A stretch of DNA of 64,000 nucleotides from the NCBI GenBank assembly GCA_003342895.1, contig PTFA01000198.1, forward strand, positions 1,567,640 to 1,631,639, given 5' to 3'. Shown piece by piece: positions 39,601-49,807 of the stretch (its first letter is position 1; the number at the start of each line of letters is the position of its first letter). Under the pieces are notes generated by a model. It saw only the letters and a list, made by a program, of their open reading frames with translations, had not been told where the DNA came from and ran no database searches. This DNA comes from Casuarius casuarius. Its lineage: Eukaryota; Chordata; Aves; Casuariiformes; Casuariidae. The translations under genes and the position numbers were made by a program.

Positions 39601-42600
39601 AAGCCTCTTTTTTGCTTGTCGAGGCCAGCAGGGCTGCANGAGGTGGGGGCAGGCCAGGGACGAGTGCAGGCCTGGCACAGCGGCAGATGGGCTTCGCGGG
39701 GGGAAGAAGCCCCATCTAGGGCAGACGCGGCACTTGGGAGCATCGAGTGACTCNGAGCGCCCGAGCTTGGAAGTGGGCGGCTTTAAACTTTGCCGGGTAG
39801 CATTGCACCTTGAGCAAAAGCCATTCCTTCCCTATTTTAAACATTCCTATATAATTGTGGGTTTGACAGGATGCTAATCTGTTTACACAGACAAATAGGC
39901 AGAGAATGTGCTTCCTGGGAATATTAAAAGTGTCTCCAAGACAGGAAAAAAATTAAGGTCCCTCTTCTAAATGTACGATACAAAGATTTCAGAAAAGCGT
40001 TTTTTCCTCGCAAAAATCAAGCAGTTCTTCCTCTTCTGGTAATCTGCTTAGAAAGTTTAATAGACAAAGAGCAAAAGTCATTAATTCTGCACTGCTAACT
40101 ATCTTCTTAAAACACTGGTCTTTAGCCTTTTCAGGGTTTAGGAGAATGAAGCCTCTGCCTGTGCATACCAGTATGCATTTTCAAATTTGCATTCAAGCGT
40201 TTGGAGGGGAAGGACAAAATGAAACTAATCATCTGGCTAATCCTTTCTGAACCAGCTGGCGGAAGCCAGCTCTGTTGCCTTGTGGAAACAGTGTTTCAGG
40301 CCCGGCTCCCTTCTGGGGACTGGAGTCTTTTTGGGGGACTAAGTGTCATGTAACTCAGCGCAGGTTTCCTTTGGCCAATCTCTCCTGATGCACCGTGGGG
40401 GAGAGAGTTTAGAAAGTGATAAAAATGTTGAAACAGCTTGAAAGGTAGCGTTTGGAGTTAGCTTGGTAAATCTAAGTAAAGCATTTGGCTTGAGGGACGT
40501 TAATGTTTGATTAAATACTTTTAATTGGAACAGAAAAATACATGAACAGCTTTTCAGTTTCACTCCTTAATCACACATGGAGGCGGTGTTGAGATGTCAG
40601 GACTTTTTTTTTCAATGTAAGGTGGACAGATAGTGGAGCGGGAAAGGGAGATACGCAGCGGGGATGCGATTTCGGAGCGTCGGCGCTGAGGGCAAACCNG
40701 GTGCTGCTGCATCCTGACGTGGTCACTTAAGCCGAGGTGCGCCTTTGGGCGGGAAGTGCTCGTGTGGTAATTGGTTTCAAAAGGTGGATTATTCTGGTGT
40801 TGTGAAATATTGACACCTAATGGTATTTACACTTTATACATCTGTAAACAACTGCAAGTATTTCCATGACTATCCTAATGCCAAGGATAAGGAAATAAAC
40901 CTAAGTGGAAATTTGTATTAGGAATATGCAAAATGGCTCATTGAGTAGCTTAAAATTAAATGTGCTGTGAATCTATTGCCTGGAAGTTGTAAATATCTGA
41001 AGTTCAACCATATTTGAGTAGTGCATTTATTAGAAAGCAATGAAATATTTCTGTTGTGAAGAAAAGTCCACTCATTCCTGCTATACTGAAGGTGTAGCTA
41101 TAACTGAAGGTCTCATAAATAATTCATTTTAGACTGTGACCAAGCATAGAAATAGTCAACTGTCATGACTTCATGAAAAAGATAAAATCTTGAGAACAGC
41201 ATGTTTTTGTTTGTGATTAACTGTAGTTTTTGCAATCAATTTCATGGTAAGAACACAAATTCTGCTGGTCCTGATGTCTAGAGAGGAGCACAGCGAAACT
41301 TCTTACATTGCTTTTTATGTGATGGCTGTCGGTGACGTACAGAAAGCTTTTGTTACGGGTTAGCTGTTGTCTCCTTTCCCAGTATTGTTGTTGATAACAA
41401 TCAAGTTCTCAAAACAGTTTATTTGCCTCTGTTAATAAATTAGGTTTTAACTATGCACTTGCTNCAGGCACTTAACTACAAGCCAGATTTCAGAGGCTTG
41501 GGCAACGAATTTCTTACAGATTTATTCTTGCCTAGAGGTGCTCTCTCTTGCCCTAGTAGGTCGGATCCATCACACGCGCACCATGTCTTGCAGCTCTGCG
41601 CTTGCCTTCCCTGGAGGTTGTGTTCCTGGATTGGGGTTTCCTTTGACAAAAGAGCATCTTCCTGTTTATGCAAACAAAGCAAGTGATAATCCTGTTGATA
41701 GGAGGAAATTACTGGCAGGATTATGGAAGGGGATGGGTTCGTGTTAAGGTCTCTTACCTTAACACCATCCAGGAGATAAAGTTGTGCAAAAAAAAGGTCT
41801 TTTCTGTTGAAGTAATATATAGATGGTGCCCTTAAGACATGAAAGCAGGTGAGGGGGAGAATCTCATTTGTGCTGTTGGTTTTGAGGGGGGAAATATGAG
41901 TCTGTAGACATAGTCATATGAACAAGGCCAAGATTAGGTTTATCCATTATCTTACTCTGTCTAGCATAACTTCAGGTTTCCACCATTAAGTATACAAGGC
42001 CGTAGTCTTGCTCTGTGGACTAGAAAACGTGGATAGATGCTGAATTCAGAGAGTGCCTCTGCTGTTGTGCTCTTACGAATGCAGGTGTCGGTTCTTTGTA
42101 ATCATCTGAGGATTTCTGTTTGACAGAAGTTTTTGAAAACACTCTCTTTGCAGGACGTGATCGGTGGAGCGCTGATTTCGGCCGTGCTGCTGGTGCTGTT
42201 CTATCCCATGTGGGACATCATCGATCACCTGCTGTTAACGAGTCCCTTCTGTCCGCTGCTGTCCATAGCTGTGCCTCTTGTCTTGTGTTACAACTACCCC
42301 AAACTAGAGTATTACCGCCCTACCAGGGCAGACACCACCACTATCTTAGGAGCAGGAGCCGGAGCGACTGTGGGATTTTGGCTGAATAACCAGTATGCAA
42401 CACCAGCTTACACCAGGGAAAATTTTCAGCTGGGGTTTCCTCTGATCGGTACGATACTCACGGTTGCGCTAGCCCGGTTCTTCGTGGGCATCTGTATTAT
42501 TCTGCTGACGCGGCAGCTCATGAAAAACGTGGTCCTGGGCATGCTGCGCTATCGGTACAAGTTTCCCATTGGTGATCTAGAAGCCAGGAGACGACTGGAA

Positions 42601-42696
42601 GTTGAGGTGCCCTATAAATTTATAACATATTCTTCGGTTGGCTTCAGNGCTACAGTGATTGTGCCGTTATTGCATCAGTTATTAGGCTTGATTTGA
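23962..42696 (+). CDS. SGPP2: Sphingosine-1-phosphate phosphatase 2, exons 2-5 (first exon missing)
   Basis: Four exons join in phase 0 into 323 codons plus a stop. The product is an integral ER-membrane lipid phosphatase that dephosphorylates sphingosine-1-phosphate (and dihydro-S1P) to sphingosine. It sets S1P levels and feeds sphingosine to ceramide synthesis. All three lipid-phosphate-phosphatase signatures are present: KDILKWPRP (K-x6-RP) and PSTH, both in exon 3, and [12 protein letters not shown] (SR-x5-H-x3-D), split across exons 4 and 5. The PSTH form and the strings [13 protein letters not shown] and EARRRLE are typical of S1P phosphatases, and the detail fits SGPP2 better than SGPP1. 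Several hydrophobic spans are visible. Human SGPP2 has about 399 residues, so roughly 75 N-terminal residues from exon 1 are absent here. The downstream neighbour FARSB, on the opposite strand, supports the orthology. Confidence 0.95.
27330..27545 (+). mobile_element. CR1-like LINE 3' fragment
   Basis: On the + strand the order GCTGGGCACCCA, GAGAAAGATATATTTAAACTGG, AGCAGGTCCAGGG, then about 110 bases later CAAGAACAAATGGGCATAAA follows the end of the CR1 ORF2. There the protein reads roughly WAPQYKKD-LEQVQR and then RTRGNGHK. The copy is old and no longer open in the sense direction. The boundaries are approximate; related sequence may extend upstream to about 27000. The 312-codon open frame on the opposite strand (26876-27814) crosses it and is not a gene. 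Confidence 0.6.
28862..28940. repeat. Interspersed element, copy 1 of a pair
   Basis: This stretch matches 31935-32008 at roughly 85% by eye. The shared words are CAGGGCCATCA, GGTTTT-GACACT, AATTCAAGTCAAG and GCAGATGAAGTTTAGCTCTG. The family is unknown. It is probably part of a dispersed repeat, since the two copies are 3 kb apart in the same orientation. Confidence 0.75.
31176..31218. repeat. Tandem repeat of TGTAATGTACAC
   Basis: Three full copies of the 12-mer TGTAATGTACAC (31176-31187, 31195-31206, 31207-31218) with one shortened TGTACAC unit between the first two. GTAC is self-complementary, so the array can fold. It is flanked on both sides by AGCTGTAATG-like sequence. Confidence 0.85.
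31935..32008. repeat. Interspersed element, copy 2 of a pair
   Basis: Second copy of the element at 28862-28940, same orientation, with a few substitutions and a short deletion after GACACT. Both lie in SGPP2 intron 2. Confidence 0.75.
33413..33592 (+). CDS. SGPP2: SGPP2 coding exon 3 (catalytic motifs C1 and C2)
   Basis: 60 codons between an acceptor CCCCGCAG (AG at 33411-33412) and a donor GTAAGG, phase 0 at both ends. It encodes [18 protein letters not shown], which includes the K-x6-RP motif that binds the substrate phosphate. About 20 residues later comes [10 protein letters not shown], where the histidine of PSTH acts with the later SR-H-D motif in phosphoryl transfer. The residues are those expected for an active enzyme. 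A poly(A) run begins only 11 bases after the exon. Confidence 0.97.
33593..35998 (+). other. SGPP2: SGPP2 intron 3
   Basis: 2.4 kb with GTAAGG and CTGCAG ends. Apart from a poly(A) run at its start, a CpG-rich patch near 33840-33980 and T-rich tracts near 35405 and 35432, I see nothing notable. Confidence 0.9.
33604..33630. repeat. Poly(A) run of 27 bases beside exon 3
   Basis: An uninterrupted run of 27 A, 11 bases downstream of the exon 3 donor. It may be a retroposon tail or slippage product. Such a run next to a donor is prone to length variation and sequencing error. Confidence 0.95.
35999..36088 (+). CDS. SGPP2: SGPP2 coding exon 4 (motif C3)
   Basis: 30 codons between acceptor TTTCTGCAG (AG at 35997-35998) and donor GTAAGG, phase 0 at both ends. 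It encodes a membrane span ([15 protein letters not shown]) running straight into [11 protein letters not shown]. This is the third phosphatase motif, with the nucleophilic histidine in GMHT. The aspartate that completes the motif is the first codon of the next exon. Confidence 0.97.
36089..42153 (+). other. SGPP2: SGPP2 intron 4
   Basis: 6.1 kb with GTAAGG and TTGCAG ends. It contains a promoter-like CpG island around 37340-37800 (listed separately). The rest is AT-rich with no exon or repeat that I recognise. Confidence 0.9.
37340..37800. promoter_or_regulatory. Intronic CpG-rich, promoter-like element with YY1-type and CRE sites
   Basis: CpG-dense DNA (37340-37560 and 37700-37800) sits in otherwise AT-rich intron. 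CCAAAATGGCGG at 37541-37552 matches the YY1 consensus (AANATGGCG), a site common at transcription starts. TGACGTCA at 37705-37712 is a perfect full cyclic-AMP response element followed by more CpGs. CpG density, a YY1-type site and a palindromic CRE within 170 bases are typical of TATA-less promoters. It could drive an internal SGPP2 transcript or a noncoding RNA. No coding exon is seen beside it. Confidence 0.35.
42154..42696 (+). CDS. SGPP2: SGPP2 terminal coding exon 5
   Basis: 180 codons plus TGA, after acceptor CTTTGCAG (AG at 42152-42153). The first codon is the aspartate that completes the SR-x5-H-x3-D site. Then follow several hydrophobic spans, the conserved [18 protein letters not shown] segment, the membrane-proximal [14 protein letters not shown], and a C terminus ending HQLLGLI. 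One ambiguous base (42648) leaves a single residue unresolved (AGN, Ser or Arg, where human has Cys). There are no frameshifts. Confidence 0.97.
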   Translation, partial: DVIGGALISAVLLVLFYPMWDIIDHLLLTSPFCPLLSIAVPLVLCYNYPKLEYYRPTRADTTTILGAGAGATVGFWLNNQYATPAYTRENFQLGFPLIGTILTVALARFFVGICIILLTRQLMKNVVLGMLRYRYKFPIGDLEARRRLEVEVPYKFITYSSVGFXATVIVPLLHQLLGLI

Positions 42697-43840
42697 GCCC
42701 AGGTCCTTAAAAAAAAAGAATTCATGCCACCACCATTTCAGAGATGCAATAAGTTGTTCCAGGCTAGTAACTTGACCGAGAAGCGTTTTGTGCCTTTCTG
42801 CACTGCCTAAAACACCTGATTGTGAAGATTCATGGGGACGGCTGTATGCAAATAACCCAGGGTTAGAAATCACGGACTCCGCTGTGTCCCTTCATTAGAG
42901 GCCCATGGCCCGGACGAGGGGACGTGACAAGCAGAGGGTGCAGAGCCGAGGTCGCTGCTGGGGACAGCCGCGCTGGGGAGGTTGGCGCAGCCCCGCAGAG
43001 AGCTGATGATCGCTGTACTTGTCGCTTGTCATGTCGTCTTCTGACAGCACAGCCAGCCTTGGCAATGTCGGTGCGTACAGTTTTACCCATTGCAATTCTT
43101 AATTTTTTTTTTTAAAGAAAAGAAAGAAAAATCCAACCCAAAACATCTGAGTGATTTATAACAAATTTATCTAGAATATTGATGAGAAAACCTCCACTCG
43201 CAGATCCTTTACCCACGTACAATTTAACAGAGTTGATACCACAGTCCGGAGGATTGTTGAGCTCTGCTTTAGTTACCCAGCGGGAAGAAGGGGGTGAAGC
43301 CTCATCCGCGTGCAGGGCTCCTCTGACCATCAGTGTTCGTGAACNGTGGTGTGGGAAATGCTGAGTGACTGTAACGTCAGTTCAGGTGACTATAATGTCT
43401 GGTGAGGATNAAATGCCATAATTTTCTGGTGCTACACAGCGTTACAATAGGTCTTCCATGCATCTTGCAGTCCNGTGTATAAACTTGTAGAATAGTAGTT
43501 TGGGAATGTTCATAGGAGCATCGCTGCCATAGCTTTCAGGCTGCTTATTTTAAAGCTATGTCTGCAATTGGGCCAATGAGCTGTTGACAAATACAGCNGT
43601 GACTGTGGTCTGCTTGGCTAGGAAAAGAAAACGCAACGTTTCCACATTATGCCTGCAGAGCTTCCAGCATGGCCTGCGTGCCTTTTCTTGACAGAACGGG
43701 TAGTAAAATCGGCATTTTAAGCACATTATATTGATGTTCTCGGGCCACGAAAAAAATTAACTTCAAGAATATAAAGGAGGTGTGTTTCTACCAGTTGACT
43801 GTTTGTATAAAATAAAATCAAGTTCAAAAAACTGAGCTGA
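42697..43840 (+). other. SGPP2: Probable SGPP2 3' UTR
   Basis: Sequence after the SGPP2 stop with no open frame of note. It runs to the first clear AATAAA, about 1.1 kb downstream. Longer forms are possible: another AATAAA occurs at 44534-44539. Confidence 0.4.
43811..43816 (+). terminator. SGPP2: Candidate SGPP2 poly(A) signal
   Basis: Canonical AATAAA 1.1 kb after the stop codon, followed within 40 bases by a T/G-rich stretch (GTTTTGTCTG) that could serve as the downstream element. Transcript data would be needed to choose between this and the AATAAA at 44534. Confidence 0.4.
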
Positions 43841-46800
43841 AAGTTTTGTCTGAATAGCTGTAGCCACGCACCTGCAGGAGCAGTGTGATTTTAAAACAAG
43901 GTTAGTAATCTCCGTAAGAAATGCAAGCAGAAATGTTAATGCTTTTTAGGTTTGCACAGGCTGTGGTTAGACTGTTTAAAAGTCGGGTGTGCGGACACAT
44001 CCGTCTTCACCCGTGAAGGCAAACAGCGTGGGTGAGTTCTACGGCGGGATGCGCGCACGGCCGCAGCAGCCCGCGGGGCCGGGACACGGCAGCGATGAGG
44101 GGCTCGGCTGATGGCAGCAGAGNGTCTCGAGCCCTGCAGAGGTCCCGTGTCGCAGTGAATGGGACCAAAGCGGGGAACACGTCGTGCGGCAGGCGGGGTC
44201 CCTGTCCCGCGGCGGGGACCCGGCTTGGCCCAAGAAAGGCGCAGCATGACTGGTGCAGGCGGGCGGTTTTATGCACCTATTTTCTGCTATGAAAAGTTTA
44301 TAAATTCTATATAAGTGCTTGGGTTTATGAAGTATGTGCACAAATATTTCTATCTTTTATAGTATTCACCTGCATGTGGTTTATGCAGTACATGTAAGCT
44401 GTACTTGGTTCAGATTTTAAAATATACATGTTTTTCAAAATTTGGTGTGTTTCTTTGTTCATTCTGTGTCCTCTTGTAAATGACTGATAAAACGGGAGTG
44501 ACCTGCAGTTCCAAAAGATTCCCACCTGCAACAAATAAATAATCTAATTTATACTGGTGATTTCGATTTAGATGGAGACGGGGAATTGTTCCGGTGTGAA
44601 AGACCTGAGCAAGACCAGGAAAACCTGAGAGGACACTGTACAAATGGCATCAAGAGGCAATATAAACCTTTTCAGCTCTAATTACTTGCCTCACGCTAGA
44701 CAAGAAAGTTGTTAATATTTGTCCTGGACACTAGAAATACAGAAAAATCCTCCTTCCTTGTTTTGACCAGGCTAAAAGCAATTAGATAGTTATTTTACTT
44801 AATCCTTGCTAACTAGCACCAACAATTTGTTGCCAAGGAGTTCATGGTTGGCCGGAGCTGGTGATACAGATCAAGCCGCATTCCTGTTATAAAGAAAAGA
44901 GTAAAAATTGTGAGTCTATTCCAGGACTAGCAGCAGCTTTATGTATATAATCAATCCACCTTCAGACCTTTTTTGGAAAAAAAAAATCTTTTCTGAAAAA
45001 AAGTTAAAGCTCACCAATCTCGTCACATACAGTAACCGGGAAGGCACAAGTTACTCTGTCTGTAACGAAGGCAACGCTTGGGCATCTTGAATTGCCTTCA
45101 CTTGCAATATCTACCTCCAATAATTGGTTAATTGGAAGCTAAATTTGATTTTAAATGAACATATGCAAGAATAGCATGAGATCCCGTAAACGGCAGAAGA
45201 TACCACGTTCAGCGAGGAGCCTAGCGAGGTTTCTTCTGAAAGGAGGCACGCTGAAAGCTGGCGGGGAGGTGCGCGGCTGTCGGCGCTGCTCCCTGCCCGG
45301 AGGAGAGGCGCTGCCGGTGCCCGCAGCTGGTGGGGATGTGCTCAGATTAGCGTGACTGCCCCCGGCTCCCAGGCCTGTCCAGGGCTTCGGGAGGTGCCAG
45401 CGTGGTGGTGGGCTGAGGCGTGGGGTCGTGCTCGCAGGACGTCTGTTTGCAGCGTGGTCCAGGGCATCGCAGGTGCTCGGAGCGGGCGAGCGCCCCGTGG
45501 CCACTGCTGCCGCAGGGCTGGCTGGAAGGGGCGACTCCTCTGGCAAGGTAAGAAACGCTGCCTTTTCTACGTTTCCCTAGCCTGAAGCACCAGGCCTTGC
45601 TTCAAACCAGTCTGTGTCTTTGTTATCAATGAAAATGCTTGTGGTCTCCATCCCCGCGGTTCACAGCAGTTTGTTTGCCTCCATGTGTCCAGTGTTATTG
45701 TAGAAAATAAGATTTTTGCAGCCAGTTTGATAATCGGTTTCTGTATCCTCAACACTGCAGAGGCGTGAGCAGACTCCTCGTGAATGTGCTTGCTCGTTTT
45801 TAGAAGGAAAGCACTGCTGTTGATGTGACCAGGGTAGGACACAGCTCAGGGATGCGGATGCATCAGCCTCGGTGGCACCGGGCTTTGGGTTCCTCTTGCT
45901 GCTGTCCCGCGTGACCTGCCCCAGGGTTAGCGTGCTCCATCCAGGCATTTCTTCAGTTGCNGGGACAGCGTCCAGAGATGTTTCTGAGGCTCCCATCAAT
46001 ATGCTGTCAGGGGCAGCACCCAAGTTATTGCACCCCTCTGCCAGGATCAGTAACCAAACCAAAACCACGGCACTCACCTGTTTTAGCCTTCTAGCAGTAA
46101 CGTTGTCCCTAATCCTTCCAAGTTTCTACGTAAAACTGCAAGTAAGCTTTCACATTGCTATTCTAGACAGAGATGACTTGATCCAGAGGAAGAAAGAAAA
46201 GCACTGTTTTGAATTTGAGTTTTAAGCCTTCTACTGCCTGGTGTGAGTGCAAGTTAGGAAATGCGGGCACATCTCTGAACAGGGTGGAAGCACGATTCAG
46301 CAGTGGGTGGAATCTCTCACATTTACTACCACAAAAAACCCCATCACCCTGGTTTACTACTGCCGAAGTCCATTGCTTACTCTGTGCGCACGTGCGCTGG
46401 GGAGCCCTCCGCTCTCCCTGGAAGAACCGGAGCCCTGCCCGTGCCTGGCTGCAGAGCCAGACCATGTTGCGTGATGTCCCCTGTGTCACCCTGCTCGTCT
46501 TCCTGCACGCTGGGGTAGGTTTCAAGGTCGCTGGGTGGTCAGAGGTGTCACACGAAGCTGAGGTGCCGGCCGCAGCCTCCTGGCAGCTGTGAGCATTACG
46601 CCTGATGGCTCAGTTCATTGCTCAGCCTGTTCCGTATTCACCTGCCAAACTGAGACCAATTTAAATTGCAAGTAAACATGTTACCAACCCAGAGATGGAA
46701 TCGGTCCTAACTGTTACCTTTACATATTTACACACAATAGAGCAATTTGCAAGCACAGGATAAAACTCTGGGGGTGAGCTGGAGGTCAGAAGGTCTCAAT

Positions 46801-49546
46801 CTTTCTACTGTTCAATACTGCATCTTTTTTCCAAAAGTATTTTTGAATCAGCACCAAAGAGCAGCAAGTATAAACCCAAAAGTCAGCACCTGTATCCACC
46901 TGAAACAAAACAATTTCCAGCAGGCACCCAGACAGCACACTAATACTGACTTCAGTCTTCTCACCACCAGTGCTCCAGCTTGCTCTGCTTGTGTTCAGCT
47001 CCTGAATGATGGCACGCTATCCACTACCAGCAGGCCTAGGCTAAAAATAATTTGTAATTTGGGATCACTAGTGAAAAAAAATCTGACTTCTGAATCTTTC
47101 TAAAAAAATACTCAATGTTGAACAGATGTTCACAAAAGACACCACCATCGGTGGACAGTAGTTGCTTTGTGTCAGAGAACATCACTAAACCAAAGGTCAA
47201 AGAAAAATAATAAAGATGACAGTGGCTTTCTCTAGCACTAAGCTTTGTGTGCAATGCCTTGATTATTGAATACAACTATGAGCAAACTGTAAAAATCAGA
47301 TAATTGTTATTGGTCTAGGAAAGACAAAGTCCTGCAATAAATATAGTAGAATTGTATGAAGTTTCCCCCTTGTCAAGATTAACAGATAATCCTGAGCACA
47401 CTACTATAGCAAAGGTTGAATTTCAGAGCTACAGCAGCCTTGCAGATGCTGCTGATGTTGCATGTAGTTGTGAAAGGGTTCAGCAGCTCCAAAAGAGGCT
47501 TTTTAACCTTTCTGATGATTCTACTCTTCTGCTTTAAGCAAGTAATGGTACTTCCTAGGACAGAGCCAATGTCCTGCTTGTGGAGTACTTAGGTACTGAC
47601 ACACAAGCAAATGGTACAGAGAAGGGGAATGCCTGATCCCTAAAAGCCTTGTGACACATACCACTGCCGCTCAAGGCCATAGTTCCAATCTAATCTGGTC
47701 TTTACACTCAAAGGACAGCAAATTCACAGGAGAATTGGGACACCCAAAGAGTCAGAAGACCTTGTGCAGAGAAATGTATTTAGTGCATGCAAATATGCCT
47801 GTACTCTGCTGAAATGCAAATCTGCCTTATTGTCGTCCTAATCCCCATGCATGACACACTAATAAACAGGGTTTTTTAATACTTACCATCTGTGTTACAG
47901 ATTGCTTCCCACACTGTGAACTTGCTAGGTTACAGTTGTGTAGGCATCATGGAGAGATATATTCTGCAAATGACAAGCTGGATAATCCCCCGGGAGGCTT
48001 TAAAATGCGAGTTGCAGTTTTCTTACTCTCTCTATGCACTTGAGTCAGTTGTGCTACGTATGGCAGTATCTGTCTTCTCATTTCATGTCTGTCACGCAAA
48101 GATAACTAAAATCTATACTTCCATCTGAGGGAACTGTAGGGTTTCCAGCTGGGTAACTCTAGTGCATTTTTCATAATAGATTAATGCTTGTACCAAAAAG
48201 CCTTGCCTGCTGCCTTCCCACCTGTTAAGATTAATGACAGATCTACCATTTAAAAGCCATCATGGGTCCAGAGATAGGGGTCTGTGCAGACACACAGCTC
48301 TTAAAACTATGATCTGATCTTATCATCACCATTATACATCTCTTCTTGTTTAGCTAATAACTATAACATCCTTTTCCACCATCACCCAGTTGTCTAACCT
48401 TGGACTGTCTCCTCTGGGCATCCTAGAGTATCTGGCTCCCATAACCGAAATGAGCCACAGTGTTTTGGCCTAATGTAAAATATTTACTAGTGTTAGCGTG
48501 CAACATTAGAAATGGGTATACCATTGCAAATGAGCAATAGCTAACTTCATTAGAAAGCCAATAAGGAGCTAGCTGAAAAGTAGAGTTGGCCACCCACTCA
48601 GTTACGTTACACCAGAATGGATATATCAAGAATTGCTGTGTCTGGATGAAGGGTCTGTTTCCAAGCTGGCAGAAGTGCAATGGACCAAATCTTAGCTAGC
48701 ATAACTGTTGTCAAAAATCCACCCAGAGGAAAATCCTGATCTGTGAGAGAGTCTCGTATGTTGTCAGAAGCAAGACTGGAAGAGAGGTAAAACTCTGCTA
48801 TGCTGCCAGCGTTAAGAAATCCATTGACAGGGCTATGTAAGTGCAGCGGGGAACACGTGAACATCTGCACACAAACATCCCAGCCTCACTCAGACAAAAG
48901 GTTTCATATTTTTCAGCACTTCATGCACAAGACCACTGGCATATGCTCTTAAATGCATTTCCCCAATTTGGTTTGAAGCTTCAAAACCACTAGGCTTACT
49001 TCAATCATGAAAAAATTTAATTTCCCCCATCCCCTCCCCCTTTGAATTTAGAATGATAAAGGATCAACAGTTATGTCTGGAGTAGGGAAGCAGATATTAC
49101 ACACATCTTGCTTACAAAATAGCTCTGGTTTTCATGAAACAAGTTTATTTTCCTCCCCCAACCAATGATGAGCACATGACAACCGTACAGAATAAAAGCT
49201 CAACTCCTTAGTTCTGCTCACATTCACTCAACATTTGCTCTAATCAATTATCTTATTTCATGCAATAAGAAAAGAATGAGATTCCTGTTATGCAGCCATA
49301 ATCGGTTACAGTATGAAGCTGTGTCTGTGGAACATTTCTGATTTTGAAAACTAATCATGTGCTCTGCCATTACATTTCTCTTGTAAAACACTGGGCTTTT
49401 ACCCAACTTGTTTCTTTTTTTCCCCCGCTTTAAAAACATTGACGGCGCAGTCTAGTCCTAGATACCACATTCTTACATTGCAGAAGCTAGCCTAACTGCA
49501 GTGTAAGGAACATATTTACCCAAGGAGACAGACTGTTTTTTTCTTG
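43841..49546. other. Intergenic region between convergent SGPP2 and FARSB
   Basis: No gene is recognised. CpG-rich patches lie at 43990-44230 and 45220-45540. After about 46.6 kb the sequence becomes clearly poorer in CpG. Short open frames here (for example 46747-47103 and 47352-47537) resemble no family known to me. Confidence 0.6.
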
Positions 49547-49552
49547 TTTATT
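49547..49552 (-). terminator. FARSB: FARSB poly(A) signal
   Basis: TTTATT on the + strand is AATAAA on the minus strand, about 105 bases after the FARSB stop codon. The distance is typical for a short 3' UTR. Confidence 0.65.
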
Positions 49553-49655
49553 AAAACATAAGAGCATAAGCGGATGTTCCCTGCAGAGAAAAACAAAAGA
49601 GCTGGGGGTGCTTCATGTGAAAATGGCTATCTGTAGGAGGATAAAAGTCCTGCCT

Positions 49656-49807
49656 TCACACAAANGGCTCAATATTGATCTCTAGGGCAGAGCATGGCAT
49701 GGTGAGCTCAAATTTGGTGATAACATCAGGGTGTAGGACTCCAAGTTTCCCAATGCTCTGACCTTTGGCAATGATCTCAGCACAGCGACCAGGAAAGAAA
49801 GCAGAGC
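49656..49807 (-). CDS. FARSB: Phenylalanyl-tRNA synthetase beta subunit, last coding exon
   Basis: The minus strand reads, after an acceptor TTTCTTTACAG, a phase-1 exon encoding [13 protein letters not shown], then [31 protein letters not shown] and a TGA stop. This is the conserved C terminus of the cytosolic PheRS beta subunit, nearly residue for residue. The enzyme is an alpha2-beta2 complex in the cytoplasm that attaches phenylalanine to tRNA-Phe. Beta carries the editing and structural domains, and this exon closes its catalytic-like B6-B7 fold. The ambiguous codon CCN is proline whatever the base. The first codon is split with the preceding exon, which I could not find in this window. 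The exon is intact, with no sign of decay. Confidence 0.96.

Noticed and set aside
47352..47537. 61-codon + frame (EFQSYSSLADAADVACSCERV)
   Set aside because: Somewhat protein-like but short, no splice sites or homology recognised, and not part of SGPP2 or FARSB.
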